64,000 nt of DNA from Cellvibrio sp. OA-2007 (GTDB lineage: Bacteria > Pseudomonadota > Gammaproteobacteria > Pseudomonadales > Cellvibrionaceae). The notes under the pieces were generated by a model, which was not told where the DNA came from, did not search any database, and saw only the letters and a list, made by a program, of their open reading frames with translations. Position numbers and translations under genes: made by a program. This document shows positions 1 through 8,351 of the stretch, piece by piece. How positions within the stretch are numbered: position 1 is the stretch's first letter; each line of letters starts with the position of its first letter. The DNA is taken from assembly GCF_000953825.1 (NCBI RefSeq), contig NZ_BBUL01000086.1, positions 62,001 through 126,000 on the forward strand, given 5' to 3'.

Positions 1-2415
1 GAACAACATCGCGGCCTGATTACCGCCATGGCATTTGAATCCCTACTCAAGGTTTGCGCCCTCTGTGCGGTCGGCTTGGTTGCGGTTTTTGGTGTGTTTG
101 ATGGGCTGGAAGGGCTGGATCAATGGCTGCTGGACCACCCGGAAAACCTCGCCCTGTTGCACACGCCCATCCACACCGATTCCGCCCACGCACTGCTGCT
201 AGTGTTTGTCGCCACCGCCGTCACCATGCCGCATATTTTTCACTTGGGGCTGGCGGAAAACCCATTGATGCGCAACTCGCACACAGTAACCTGGGCGTTT
301 CCACTGTTCTTATTATTGATGGCGCTGCCGATTTTCCCCATCCTCTGGGCGGGCACCGAACTGAGCGTGCCCCTGCCGCCGCAATATTACACGCTGGGTG
401 TGCCGATCCTGTTTAACTCGCCCGGCCTGACCCTGCTCGCATTTATCGGCGGACTCTCGGCGGCAACCGGGGCGATGGTAGTTATATCGCTCGCACTCTC
501 TACCATGGTGATGAACCACTGGCTGCTGCCGAGTTTAAAACTGCGCACCCGTTCCGACCTGTACAGCCAATTGATCTGGCTGCGCCGGATTTTGATCGCC
601 GCCATCTTTTTTGGCGGCTATTTACTCTATTGGATTCTGGACAACCGCCTCAGCCTCGCCGATTTGGCCATGACTGCCTTTATCGAAACCCTGCAATTCC
701 TGCCCGGCACTTTTGCGATTGTGTTTTGGAGCAAAGGCAACAAGCGCGGGATTATTGCTGGCTTGGCAGTTGGCACCAGTATCTGGGCACTGGGCTTGCT
801 TGTGCCTATAGTCACCGGCATGCAATTTATTCAATTGCCACTGCTCAGCTGGTCAATCCCAGTCGGCATCGAGTACTGGAGCGAAGTCACACTTATCTCC
901 CTCGGGCTTAATACCTTCTGTTTTGTAGTGATCTCCATGCTCAGCCGCCAAACAGAAGATGAGCAATACAGCGCCGACCTCTGCGCCGCCGACGAAATCA
1001 GCCACCCGGTGCGCCAGGCGCTGGATGTGCACTCCGCCTCCGAGTTTAAACATCGCCTCGCCAAACCACTGGGCAAAGTAACCGCCAGCCGCGAGGTGGA
1101 TATAGCGCTCAAAGAGCTGAACCTAGGTATCGACGAGCGTCGCCCTTACGCCCTGCGCCGCCTGCGCGACCAGATTGAGGGCAACTTATCGAGCCTGATG
1201 GGGATTCATGTCGCCAGCGAGATCATGGATAAATGCATTCCGCATGCGACCGCCGAAGCGCAGTCCACCGTCGATATCAACCTGATTGAAAACCGCCTCG
1301 CGGAATACCGCAACCATCTCACCGGCATGGCCGCAGAGCTGAATACATTGCGCCTCTACCACCGCAAAACCCTGGAAGAGCTGCCGATGGCGGTCTGCTC
1401 CCTCGGGCGCGACATGGAAGTGCTCATGTGGAACCGCGCCATGTCCGAGCTTACCCAAACCCCGGGCGAGGACGTCACCGGTTCTTATTTAGAAGATATC
1501 CCTGAACCCTGGTGCAGCCTGCTGATCGACTTCAGCCAGAGCAGCGAACCGCATTTTTATCGCCGTGAAATCGAACTCAATAACCGCCCGCACTGGATCA
1601 GCTTGCACAAAGCCAACATTGAAGGACCGATCACCGCAGGTGTCTACGATCAGGTCATGCTGCTGGAAGACGTAACCGAAACCCAATTGCTCGAACAGGA
1701 ATTGGTGCACTCCGAGCGCCTCGCCTCGGTCGGCCGCCTTGCGGCGGGCGTCGCCCATGAGATTGGCAACCCGATTACCGGCATCGCCTGTCTTGCGCAA
1801 AACCTCAAATATGACTCTCACGATCCTGCCGAAGTATTAGATACCGCCGAGCAGATTCTCAGCCAGACCGATCGTGTCGGGCGCATTGTGCAGTCGCTGG
1901 TGAGCTTCTCCCACGCTGGTCACGCCAGCAAAACCGAGTTTGAAGCTGTGTCAATTCGCGATTGCGCTAATGAAGCGATCAATTTGCTCTCGCTGCAAAA
2001 AGAGAAAACCCAAGTACTGTTCTGCAACGACATCCCCAAAACCGCCATAGTGGCCGGTGACGCACAACGCATTATTCAGGTTTTTATAAATCTTTTATCT
2101 AACGCGCGGGATGCCAGCCCAGAGCAAGGGCGTGTTATGCTTGAAAGTAACGAAGATGAGGATTCGGTAACAGTTTCTGTTACCGACGAGGGGCATGGTA
2201 TCCCTCCCGAACTGATTGAACGGATTCTCGAACCTTTCTTCACCACCAAAGAACCCGGTGAAGGCACAGGTTTGGGCTTGGCCATGGTGTACAGCATTAT
2301 CGAAGACCATAGCGGCCATATGGACATCATCAGCCCTGCTGACACAGTTAACAATCGCGGCGCCAGTTTTGTTATCACCCTGCCGCGCCATCTTGATTAC
2401 TTCATGGATGCATGA
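1..2415 (+). CDS. cbrA: CbrA-type sensor histidine kinase with SLC5 transporter domain (5' truncated by window)
   Basis: The frame is open from the first base, so the true start lies upstream; the first ATG inside the window is at base 28. The N-terminal half has several hydrophobic segments and resembles the C-terminal part of a sodium:solute symporter (SLC5) domain. A PAS-like region follows, then a HisKA box with HEIGNP (His about residue 578 counted from base 28), then a HATPase domain with NLLSNARDA, DEGHGI and GTGLGLA motifs. SLC5-PAS-kinase order is diagnostic of CbrA, an inner-membrane sensor that phosphorylates CbrB and controls carbon/nitrogen balance. The cbrB gene starts 85 bases downstream. 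The order cbrA-cbrB-sRNA-pcnB matches Pseudomonas. Identification is by motifs and synteny; the sensed signal cannot be read from sequence. Confidence 0.93.
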   Translation, partial: EQHRGLITAMAFESLLKVCALCAVGLVAVFGVFDGLEGLDQWLLDHPENLALLHTPIHTDSAHALLLVFVATAVTMPHIFHLGLAENPLMRNSHTVTWAFPLFLLLMALPIFPILWAGTELSVPLPPQYYTLGVPILFNSPGLTLLAFIGGLSAATGAMVVISLALSTMVMNHWLLPSLKLRTRSDLYSQLIWLRRILIAAIFFGGYLLYWILDNRLSLADLAMTAFIETLQFLPGTFAIVFWSKGNKRGIIAGLAVGTSIWALGLLVPIVTGMQFIQLPLLSWSIPVGIEYWSEVTLISLGLNTFCFVVISMLSRQTEDEQYSADLCAADEISHPVRQALDVHSASEFKHRLAKPLGKVTASREVDIALKELNLGIDERRPYALRRLRDQIEGNLSSLMGIHVASEIMDKCIPHATAEAQSTVDINLIENRLAEYRNHLTGMAAELNTLRLYHRKTLEELPMAVCSLGRDMEVLMWNRAMSELTQTPGEDVTGSYLEDIPEPWCSLLIDFSQSSEPHFYRREIELNNRPHWISLHKANIEGPITAGVYDQVMLLEDVTETQLLEQELVHSERLASVGRLAAGVAHEIGNPITGIACLAQNLKYDSHDPAEVLDTAEQILSQTDRVGRIVQSLVSFSHAGHASKTEFEAVSIRDCANEAINLLSLQKEKTQVLFCNDIPKTAIVAGDAQRIIQVFINLLSNARDASPEQGRVMLESNEDEDSVTVSVTDEGHGIPPELIERILEPFFTTKEPGEGTGLGLAMVYSIIEDHSGHMDIISPADTVNNRGASFVITLPRHLDYFMDA

Positions 2416-2500
2416 CCAAAAAAGTGAATCACACCAGCGGCTTGCAAGCATAGCCTGCAAGCTATTGACCCGTAACACTTAACGCAAGACCCGGATAGCT

Positions 2501-3910
2501 ATGAGTAAGATTCTGATTGTTGAAGACGAAACCATCATCCGCAACGCCCTGCGCAAACTACTTGAGCGCAACCAGTACGAGGTCAGTGAGGCTCCGTCGG
2601 TAAAAGAGGCTACGTCCAAATTCCAACTGAAAGAGTTCGACCTGATCATCAGCGACCTGCGCCTACCGGGCGCACCGGGTACCGACTTGATCAAACTGGC
2701 AGGTGATACGCCGGTACTCATCATGACCAGTTACGCCAGTTTGCGCTCAGCGGTAGACTCCATGCGCATGGGCGCGGTGGACTATATCGCCAAACCCTTC
2801 GACCATGACGAGATGGTCAACGCAGTGAAGCGGGTGATCGGCAAAGCCAAAGCGGCCAATAAAGCGGCGGCAGGTGGACTCACCGCCAGCACCGCGATCG
2901 CCGGCATGATTGGCGCGAGCGACGTAATGCAGGATCTGTACAACCGCATCCACAAAGTTGCCCCCACCAACGCCACCGTATTAATCCACGGCGAAACCGG
3001 TACCGGTAAAGAACTGGTGGCGCGCGCACTGCACGAAGAAAGCAATCGCAACAACCATCTGATGATCTCGGTCAACTGCGCTGCAATTCCCGACACCTTG
3101 ATCGAATCCGAACTGTTCGGCTATGAAAAAGGCGCCTTTACCGGCGCAGCTACCAATCGCGAAGGTCTCGTCGCTGCGGCTGATGGCGGCACCTTATTCC
3201 TCGATGAAATCGGCGAGTTGCCACTGGAAGCGCAAGCGCGCCTGCTTCGCGTATTACAAGAAGGTGAAGTGCGCCCACTCGGCTCGGTTGAATCGCGCAA
3301 GGTGGATGTACGTTTGGTCGCCGCAACTCACCGCGATCTGCGCAAACTTTCCAAAGAAGGCAAATTCCGCGAAGACCTTTATTTCCGTATCAACGTAGTC
3401 CAGCTTGAACTGCCGCCACTGCGCGAGCGCGGGCGCGACATCATCAATATCGCCGAATCCCTACTGCAGCGCTACTGCGCCCAATTTGGTAAAACACAGC
3501 TGAAGCTATCCTCCTCCGCTATGGATGCCATCATGAGCTACAACTGGCCGGGCAATGTGCGCGAGCTGGAAAACGCAATGCAGCGAGCGGTAATTCTGTG
3601 CGAGGACAGCAACGAAATCGGCGACCACCTGCTCTCTATCGATATGGATTCACAGGACTTGGACGACAATACCGGCAGCTCACTGTTTGAACCGGCGCGC
3701 CTCGCCAACCGCAATAGCGCCCCTGCCGCATCAGAAGACCTGTCGCTGGAAGACTATTTCCAGCGCTTTGTCTTAGAGCACCAAGACAGCATGAGCGAAA
3801 CCGAACTGGCACGTAAGTTGGGCGTTAGCCGCAAGTGCCTGTGGGAGCGCCGCCAGCGCCTTGGCATACCACGCAGCAAATCCACAGCGGCCGTTAGTAG
3901 CGCCAAATAA
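2501..3910 (+). CDS. cbrB: CbrB, NtrC-family sigma54-dependent response regulator
   Basis: A 469-residue three-domain activator. The receiver domain (about 1-120) has acidic residues at 8-10, phospho-acceptor D52 and K98. The AAA+ domain has Walker A GETGTGKE (164-171), the sigma54-contacting GAFTGA loop (211-216) and the [13 protein letters not shown] segment. A Fis-type helix-turn-helix sits at the C terminus ([20 protein letters not shown]). CbrB is the partner of CbrA and, in Pseudomonas, activates the sRNA gene crcZ directly downstream. A matching sigma54 promoter and A-rich RNA gene lie in the next spacer here. The start follows a weak purine stretch, but the receiver begins at residue 3, which fixes it. 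A rho-independent terminator follows the stop. Confidence 0.95.
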   Translation: MSKILIVEDETIIRNALRKLLERNQYEVSEAPSVKEATSKFQLKEFDLIISDLRLPGAPGTDLIKLAGDTPVLIMTSYASLRSAVDSMRMGAVDYIAKPFDHDEMVNAVKRVIGKAKAANKAAAGGLTASTAIAGMIGASDVMQDLYNRIHKVAPTNATVLIHGETGTGKELVARALHEESNRNNHLMISVNCAAIPDTLIESELFGYEKGAFTGAATNREGLVAAADGGTLFLDEIGELPLEAQARLLRVLQEGEVRPLGSVESRKVDVRLVAATHRDLRKLSKEGKFREDLYFRINVVQLELPPLRERGRDIINIAESLLQRYCAQFGKTQLKLSSSAMDAIMSYNWPGNVRELENAMQRAVILCEDSNEIGDHLLSIDMDSQDLDDNTGSSLFEPARLANRNSAPAASEDLSLEDYFQRFVLEHQDSMSETELARKLGVSRKCLWERRQRLGIPRSKSTAAVSSAK

Positions 3911-3934
3911 GACACCATCGCTGAAACAAACAAC

Positions 3935-3970
3935 AAATCCCCAGTGGTTCACCAACACTGGGGATTTTTG
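3935..3970 (+). terminator. Rho-independent terminator after cbrB
   Basis: An inverted repeat AAATCCCCAGTG / CACTGGGGATTT with a short loop is followed by a run of T. It starts about 25 bases after the cbrB stop, so it should end the cbrAB message and isolate the sRNA gene downstream. Confidence 0.85.
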
Positions 3971-4027
3971 TTTTTAGTGACAATTTTTTTGATTAATGCG
4001 CCACGGCTGTGGTTATTTGCGCCAAAT

Positions 4028-4114
4028 CGTTACCCCCAACCACGGGAGTGTTACCGCGCAAATACTGTTACCGGAACCATTTTGCGTAACAATTCAGTGA
4101 CAAACATGTAACCG
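4028..4114 (+). promoter_or_regulatory. Clustered TGTTAC/GTAACA half-sites, probable CbrB enhancer of the sRNA gene
   Basis: Within 90 bases there are CGTTACC (4028), TGTTACCG (4049), TGTTACCG (4066), GTAACA (4086) and GTAACCG (4108). The third and fourth form an exact dyad TGTTAC-N14-GTAACA. The cluster ends about 75 bases upstream of a sigma54 -24/-12 element, a normal enhancer distance. As I recall, CbrB sites in Pseudomonas are built from TTAC/GTAA half-sites; assignment to CbrB here is inference from that and from position. Confidence 0.6.
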
Positions 4115-4187
4115 TTCGAAATAACAAAAAGTAATAAGGAGAGCCAACAAAAACGTAACTAATTGTTTTAATTGATAATTTAAAAAG

Positions 4188-4203
4188 TGGCACAAGTACT
4201 GCT
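4188..4203 (+). promoter_or_regulatory. Sigma54 -24/-12 promoter of the CrcZ-like sRNA
   Basis: TGGCACAAGTACTGCT matches the sigma54 consensus TGGCAC-N5-TTGC, with GG and GC separated by exactly 10 bases; only the first T of TTGC differs. It predicts transcription starting near 4214, directly ahead of the A-rich RNA. Confidence 0.75.
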
Positions 4204-4213
4204 TTTAGAGCGC

Positions 4214-4607
4214 CATAACAAAAACAAACAATAAGAATTAAATGTGAAAATCTAATAACAACAACAAATAATAAAAAACGTAACGAACTTAAAAATAACA
4301 ACAATAGACAATAAGAAACTGAAGCGAACGAATAACAACAAGAAATAATAAGAAACAGAAGATAAAAGAACATAACAACAACAAACAATAACAAGATAAA
4401 TTGAATAATAATAACGAAAACAATAACTTAGATAGACCTACGCTAGAAGACAAGAGCAATAAGACACTAAAATAAAGCGGATACTGACTAGGCACGGGAT
4501 GGGATAGCACGCGAGATTGGATATGGGCACGGAAGCACCCCATTGAATGCCGATTAAAGCACTCCGGTGCTCCCTCCTACGGGAAAGCGAAAGCTTTCCC
4601 GTTTTGC
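4214..4607 (+). ncRNA. crcZ: CrcZ-like small RNA (Hfq/Crc-sequestering)
   Basis: The interval between cbrB and pcnB has no credible gene but is full of A-rich AAYAAYAA-type motifs on the plus strand: clusters at about 4254-4273, 4294-4305, 4331-4350, 4373-4396 and 4404-4413. It begins just after a sigma54 promoter and ends at a strong terminator, giving a transcript near 390 nt. Pseudomonas aeruginosa CrcZ is about 400 nt, lies in the same place, is driven by CbrB and sigma54, and carries several AACAACAA motifs that titrate Hfq/Crc and relieve catabolite repression. The 5' end is inferred from promoter spacing. Primary sequence outside the motifs need not resemble Pseudomonas CrcZ. Confidence 0.82.
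4580..4606 (+). terminator. Terminator of the CrcZ-like sRNA
   Basis: A perfect nine-base stem CGGGAAAGC / GCTTTCCCG closed by a GAAA tetraloop and followed by TTTTG. It lies about 115 bases before the pcnB start. Confidence 0.88.
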
Positions 4608-4722
4608 TTTCCAAGCCAGATTTCAACGCAACTCGATCGGTAGTATTGTCGTAAAAAACCCTGTGCTTCTGCTAAACTCGCCGCTCTTGTGCAACTGACT
4701 GCCTAAACACCAGCGAGACAAC

Positions 4723-6108
4723 ATGCTCAAACGCTTGCTAAACCTCTTTACCACCGGCGCCAAAGATTCCAGTAAGGTATCCAATGCGCGCAATAGCGAT
4801 GGCGCCGCGCTTATCCCGCGCGACCAACACACCATCTCCCGCAAGAACATTAGCCCTGCGGCGATCAAGATTATCAAACAACTGGAAGACGCAGGCTTTG
4901 CCGCCTATTTGGTCGGTGGCGGTGTGCGCGATTTACTGCTCGGCAATCGCCCCAAGGATTTTGATGTGGCGACCAACGCTAAACCGGAAGAGGTAAAGCG
5001 CATCTTCCGCGGCGCGCGAATTGTTGGGCGCCGCTTTCAAATCGTCCATGTGCGCATGGGCCGTGAGGTGATTGAAGTAACCACCTTTCGCGGTCACCAC
5101 GATGAGGCCTCCAGCGCGCGCAGCCAAGATGGCATGCTACTGCGCGATAATGTCTATGGCACACTCGAAACTGACGCCATGCGCCGCGACTTCACCGTCA
5201 ACGCGCTCTATTACACGCTCAAGGACTTTTCTGTCATTGACTACTGCAATGGTATGGACGACCTCAAACAGCGCACCTTACGCATCATTGGCGACCCAGC
5301 AACCCGCTACAAAGAAGATCCGGTGCGCATACTGCGCGCGCTGCGCTTTGCCGCCAAACTGGGCTTTAATCTGGAACCCAAAACCGCCAAGCCTATCCGT
5401 GAGCTGAGCGGCCTGTTGCTAAACGTGTCAGATGCCCGCCTGTTCGAGGAAGTGCTTAAACTGTTTTTGGGCGGATCGGCAACGGCAACTTTCAGCCTGA
5501 TGCGTGAATACGATCTGCTGACTCACCTCTTTCCCGGCACAGACCAAGCCCTGAAAGCAGGCGACGAGTTGGGCGCAAATTTAATCGAACAGTGCATGAT
5601 CAATACCGATAAACGTATCCGCGGCGAAAAAACCGTCACTCCGGCGTTTATCTATGCCGCTCTGCTCTGGCCGGCGCTACAACAGCAATTCAAACTGCTC
5701 AGCGGACAGATGACCCCAACCCAAGCCTGGATGCAAGCATCCCAAAATGTAATAAACCAACAGCTCACCCGCACCGCCATTCCCAAACGCTTCCTGATCC
5801 CCATGCGCGAGATCTGGGACCTGCAGCAGCGCCTGCCGAGCCGCCTGGGTATGCGCGCGTTGCGCACTCTGGATCACCCGCGCTTCCGCGCCGCTTACGA
5901 CTTTTTGTTGATGCGCGAAGCCGCTGGCGAAGCACTCGATGGCCTAGGTGTATGGTGGACGAATTACCAAACTGCCAGCGATGAAGAGCGCGAGCAAATG
6001 GTGAAAGACATAGGCAAACAAGGCGGGGGCAAATCGGCCAGCAAACCGCGTCGTCGTCGCGGCCCGCGCAAACCCAAAACCGATGCCGCACCCGGCGGGA
6101 ACGAGTAA
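4723..6108 (+). CDS. pcnB: Poly(A) polymerase I
   Basis: A 461-residue tRNA-nucleotidyltransferase-superfamily protein that adds 3' poly(A) tails to RNA and so promotes its decay. The nucleotidyltransferase signature LVGGGVRDLLLG followed by PKDFDVATNA (about residues 62-85) supplies the catalytic DxD. The RRDFTVNALYY and RFAAKLGF segments are typical of the family head and neck regions. The basic tail (RRRRGPRKPK) fits PcnB rather than the CCA-adding enzyme. It follows the sRNA terminator and lies 3 bases ahead of folK, so the two are probably cotranscribed and translationally linked. The order pcnB-folK-panB is conserved with Pseudomonas. Confidence 0.94.
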   Translation: MLKRLLNLFTTGAKDSSKVSNARNSDGAALIPRDQHTISRKNISPAAIKIIKQLEDAGFAAYLVGGGVRDLLLGNRPKDFDVATNAKPEEVKRIFRGARIVGRRFQIVHVRMGREVIEVTTFRGHHDEASSARSQDGMLLRDNVYGTLETDAMRRDFTVNALYYTLKDFSVIDYCNGMDDLKQRTLRIIGDPATRYKEDPVRILRALRFAAKLGFNLEPKTAKPIRELSGLLLNVSDARLFEEVLKLFLGGSATATFSLMREYDLLTHLFPGTDQALKAGDELGANLIEQCMINTDKRIRGEKTVTPAFIYAALLWPALQQQFKLLSGQMTPTQAWMQASQNVINQQLTRTAIPKRFLIPMREIWDLQQRLPSRLGMRALRTLDHPRFRAAYDFLLMREAAGEALDGLGVWWTNYQTASDEEREQMVKDIGKQGGGKSASKPRRRRGPRKPKTDAAPGGNE

Positions 6109-6111
6109 TTC

Positions 6112-6597
6112 ATGGCGCTGGCCTACATAGGTCTGGGTAGCAATCTGGAAGACCCGCTCGCACAAGTGACACGCGCGTTTGCTGAGCTAGCGGATCTTCC
6201 CACCACAGCACTGCTGGCGCGCTCGTCGATTTACACCAGCCGCGCCGTTGGCCCCGCACAACCCGACTACACCAACGCAGTCACCCTGCTCGACACCCAG
6301 CTCGCGCCCATCGCGCTGTTAGACGCGCTGCAGGCTATAGAGCAAGCCCATCAGCGGGTGCGCATTCAACATTGGGGCCCGCGCACGCTGGATCTGGATC
6401 TGCTGCTCTATGGCGACCAGACTATCGCTGTTGAGCGACTGACCGTACCTCATCCTTATCTCAGCCAGCGCAGTTTTGTACTGTATCCACTCGCGGAGAT
6501 CACCCCGAATTTGCACTTGCCTGATGGCACCCCGCTCGCCGAGCTGCTCAGCCGCTGTCCCGCAGACGGCCTGACGCGCCTGCCATCGCCCGCTTAA
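6112..6597 (+). CDS. folK: 2-amino-4-hydroxy-6-hydroxymethyldihydropteridine pyrophosphokinase (HPPK)
   Basis: A 161-residue HPPK that transfers pyrophosphate from ATP to the pterin precursor of folate. Family marks are the N-terminal YIGLGSNL, the central WGPRTLDLDLLLYG (Mg-binding Asp pair) and VPHPYLSQRSFVLYPLAEI. Length is normal. It starts 3 bases after pcnB and is followed 23 bases later by the deoxynucleoside kinase, all in one apparent operon. Confidence 0.94.
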   Translation: MALAYIGLGSNLEDPLAQVTRAFAELADLPTTALLARSSIYTSRAVGPAQPDYTNAVTLLDTQLAPIALLDALQAIEQAHQRVRIQHWGPRTLDLDLLLYGDQTIAVERLTVPHPYLSQRSFVLYPLAEITPNLHLPDGTPLAELLSRCPADGLTRLPSPA

Positions 6598-6620
6598 CAA
6601 ATTAGTTTCAAGGAGTTGCC

Positions 6621-7304
6621 GTGGACGCTGTTTTTGAAGAGCTCGGACTGGATTTAACCAACGTTAAATTACCCCGTTATATCGCCGTGGAAGGTTGCAT
6701 TGGTGTGGGCAAAACCACGCTCGCGCGCAATATCGCGCAATTATTTAATTACGATATGCTGCTGGAGCAACCAGAAGAGAACCCCTTTTTGGAGCGCTTT
6801 TATCGCGATCCCAAATCCACCGCACTGCCCACACAACTATTCTTTTTATTCCAGCGCGCCAATCAATTACAAAGCCTGCGGCAGGACGATATTTTTGAAC
6901 CAGTGCGGGTGGCGGATTTTTTAATCGAGAAAGATCAGCTGTTTGCGCGGGTAACACTGGATGACGATGAACTCAATATTTATCGCCAGGTTTATGATCG
7001 GCTGGTCATCAACGCACCGCGCCCGGATTTAGTGATTTATTTACAGGCACCACTCGATGTACTGCTCGACCGTATTCGTCAGCGCGGCATCAGCGCCGAG
7101 CAACATATCAGCGCTGATTATTTAAAAGCGCTCAACGACACCTATACTGAATTTTTCCATTTCTACGATGGCGCGCCGCTGCTGATCGTTAACGCCAAAG
7201 ATCTCAATCTGGCGAAAAACCGCGATCACTTTAAGCAGCTGGTGGAATATATTCTCACCATTAACAGCGGCCGCCACTATTACAATCCAGTGCCTGCGCT
7301 TTAA
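6621..7304 (+). CDS. Deoxynucleoside kinase (deoxyguanosine/deoxyadenosine kinase family)
   Basis: A 227-residue dNK-family kinase that phosphorylates a deoxynucleoside for salvage. It has the P-loop EGCIGVGKTT (about 25-34), the substrate-site region EQPEENPFLERFY, and the LID-like DRIRQRGISAEQHISADYL. The start is GTG, preceded by AAGGAG at good spacing. A dNK gene between folK and panB is common in pseudomonads. The exact deoxynucleoside preferred cannot be told from these motifs. Confidence 0.88.
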   Translation: MDAVFEELGLDLTNVKLPRYIAVEGCIGVGKTTLARNIAQLFNYDMLLEQPEENPFLERFYRDPKSTALPTQLFFLFQRANQLQSLRQDDIFEPVRVADFLIEKDQLFARVTLDDDELNIYRQVYDRLVINAPRPDLVIYLQAPLDVLLDRIRQRGISAEQHISADYLKALNDTYTEFFHFYDGAPLLIVNAKDLNLAKNRDHFKQLVEYILTINSGRHYYNPVPAL

Positions 7305-7343
7305 CGGCCACGCGCACGACTCTATATTTTCAGCGAGAATGCC

Positions 7344-8183
7344 ATGCCCTACGCAACCCTTAACAGCACCTCCACGGCGAATACCGCGCTCACCAAAAAT
7401 GTCACCATCAATACACTGCACAAATTAAAAACCAGTGGCGAAAAGTTTGTGGTGATTTCCCTATACGATGCACACATGGCAGCTATGGCACAGCGCTGCG
7501 GTGTAGAAGTTGTGTTGGTCGGCGATTCGCTCGGCATGACGGTATTGGGCTACGACAGCACCATCCCGGTCACTATGGAGCAGATGATTTATCACGTGGA
7601 AGCGGTGGCGCGCGGCAATAAAAAATCGCTGATTATTGGCGACCTGCCGTTTATGACCTATGCCACACCCGATGAAGCCATGCGCAATTGCACGCGCATC
7701 ATGCAAGCCGGTGCACAGATGGTAAAACTCGAAGGCGGCGCCTGGCTCGCCGAGACGGTGCACATGCTTTCCGAGCGCGGCGTTCCGGTATGTGCACACT
7801 TGGGTTTAACACCGCAATCGGTGAATAAATTTGGTGGCTTTCGTGTGCAGGGGCGCGATGAAGCGGGCGCGGAAAAAATTCTCGCCGATGCCAAATTACT
7901 CGCCGATGCCGGTGCTGATTTATTAGTGTTGGAATGTGTACCTGCCGATTTAGGTGCGCGCATTACCCGCGAAATTGCGATCCCAACCATTGGTATAGGT
8001 GCAGGGCGCGATACCGACGCGCAAGTATTAGTAATCAACGATATTCTCGGCCTCACCGAACAGCCACCTAAGTTCTCTAAAAACTTTTTGTTAGAAGCAA
8101 CCGACATTCCCGGCGCAATGCAAAAATACGTTGCCGACGTCAAAGCTGGAACATTTCCCGGCGACGACAATATTTTCCTTTAA
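7344..8183 (+). CDS. panB: 3-methyl-2-oxobutanoate hydroxymethyltransferase
   Basis: A 279-residue TIM-barrel enzyme that adds a hydroxymethyl group from methylene-THF to ketoisovalerate, the first committed step of pantothenate synthesis. Characteristic segments are LVGDSLGMTVLGYDSTIPVT (metal-binding Asp), LEGG, VCAHLGLTPQ, VLECVP and TIGIGAGRDTDAQVLV. The first 18 residues are variable and the start could be slightly internal. In pseudomonads panC usually follows; here a pectate lyase follows instead, so panC must be elsewhere if present. Confidence 0.95.
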   Translation: MPYATLNSTSTANTALTKNVTINTLHKLKTSGEKFVVISLYDAHMAAMAQRCGVEVVLVGDSLGMTVLGYDSTIPVTMEQMIYHVEAVARGNKKSLIIGDLPFMTYATPDEAMRNCTRIMQAGAQMVKLEGGAWLAETVHMLSERGVPVCAHLGLTPQSVNKFGGFRVQGRDEAGAEKILADAKLLADAGADLLVLECVPADLGARITREIAIPTIGIGAGRDTDAQVLVINDILGLTEQPPKFSKNFLLEATDIPGAMQKYVADVKAGTFPGDDNIFL

Positions 8184-8215
8184 GCTTCATTTCCTCTCTA
8201 TAAAAACAAATTGGT

Positions 8216-8237
8216 ACAGGGCAATTTTTTGCCCTGT
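8216..8237 (+). terminator. Hairpin after panB
   Basis: A perfect stem ACAGGGCAA / TTGCCCTGT with a TTTT loop lies about 30 bases after the panB stop. The T-tract after it is poor, so termination strength is uncertain. Confidence 0.5.
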
Positions 8238-8351
8238 TGCTACACTTTTACCTAATCGGCAAAAAACTCGGCACGTAGTCGCACAACAATCACAATGCGA
8301 CCCACATATCAACGATGACCGTTCTTCAACGGTAATAAAAAGGTACGAGTT

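Noticed and set aside
4254-4413. Repeated A-rich units considered as a CRISPR array or microsatellite
   Set aside because: No constant repeat plus unique spacer structure; motif spacing is irregular, and position and promoter fit an sRNA instead.
4068-4626. Three antisense reading frames of 62-108 codons across the A-rich spacer
   Set aside because: They are made of Leu/Phe/Ser/Tyr runs read from the complement of the A-rich sRNA motifs, have no ribosome sites and no domain likeness.
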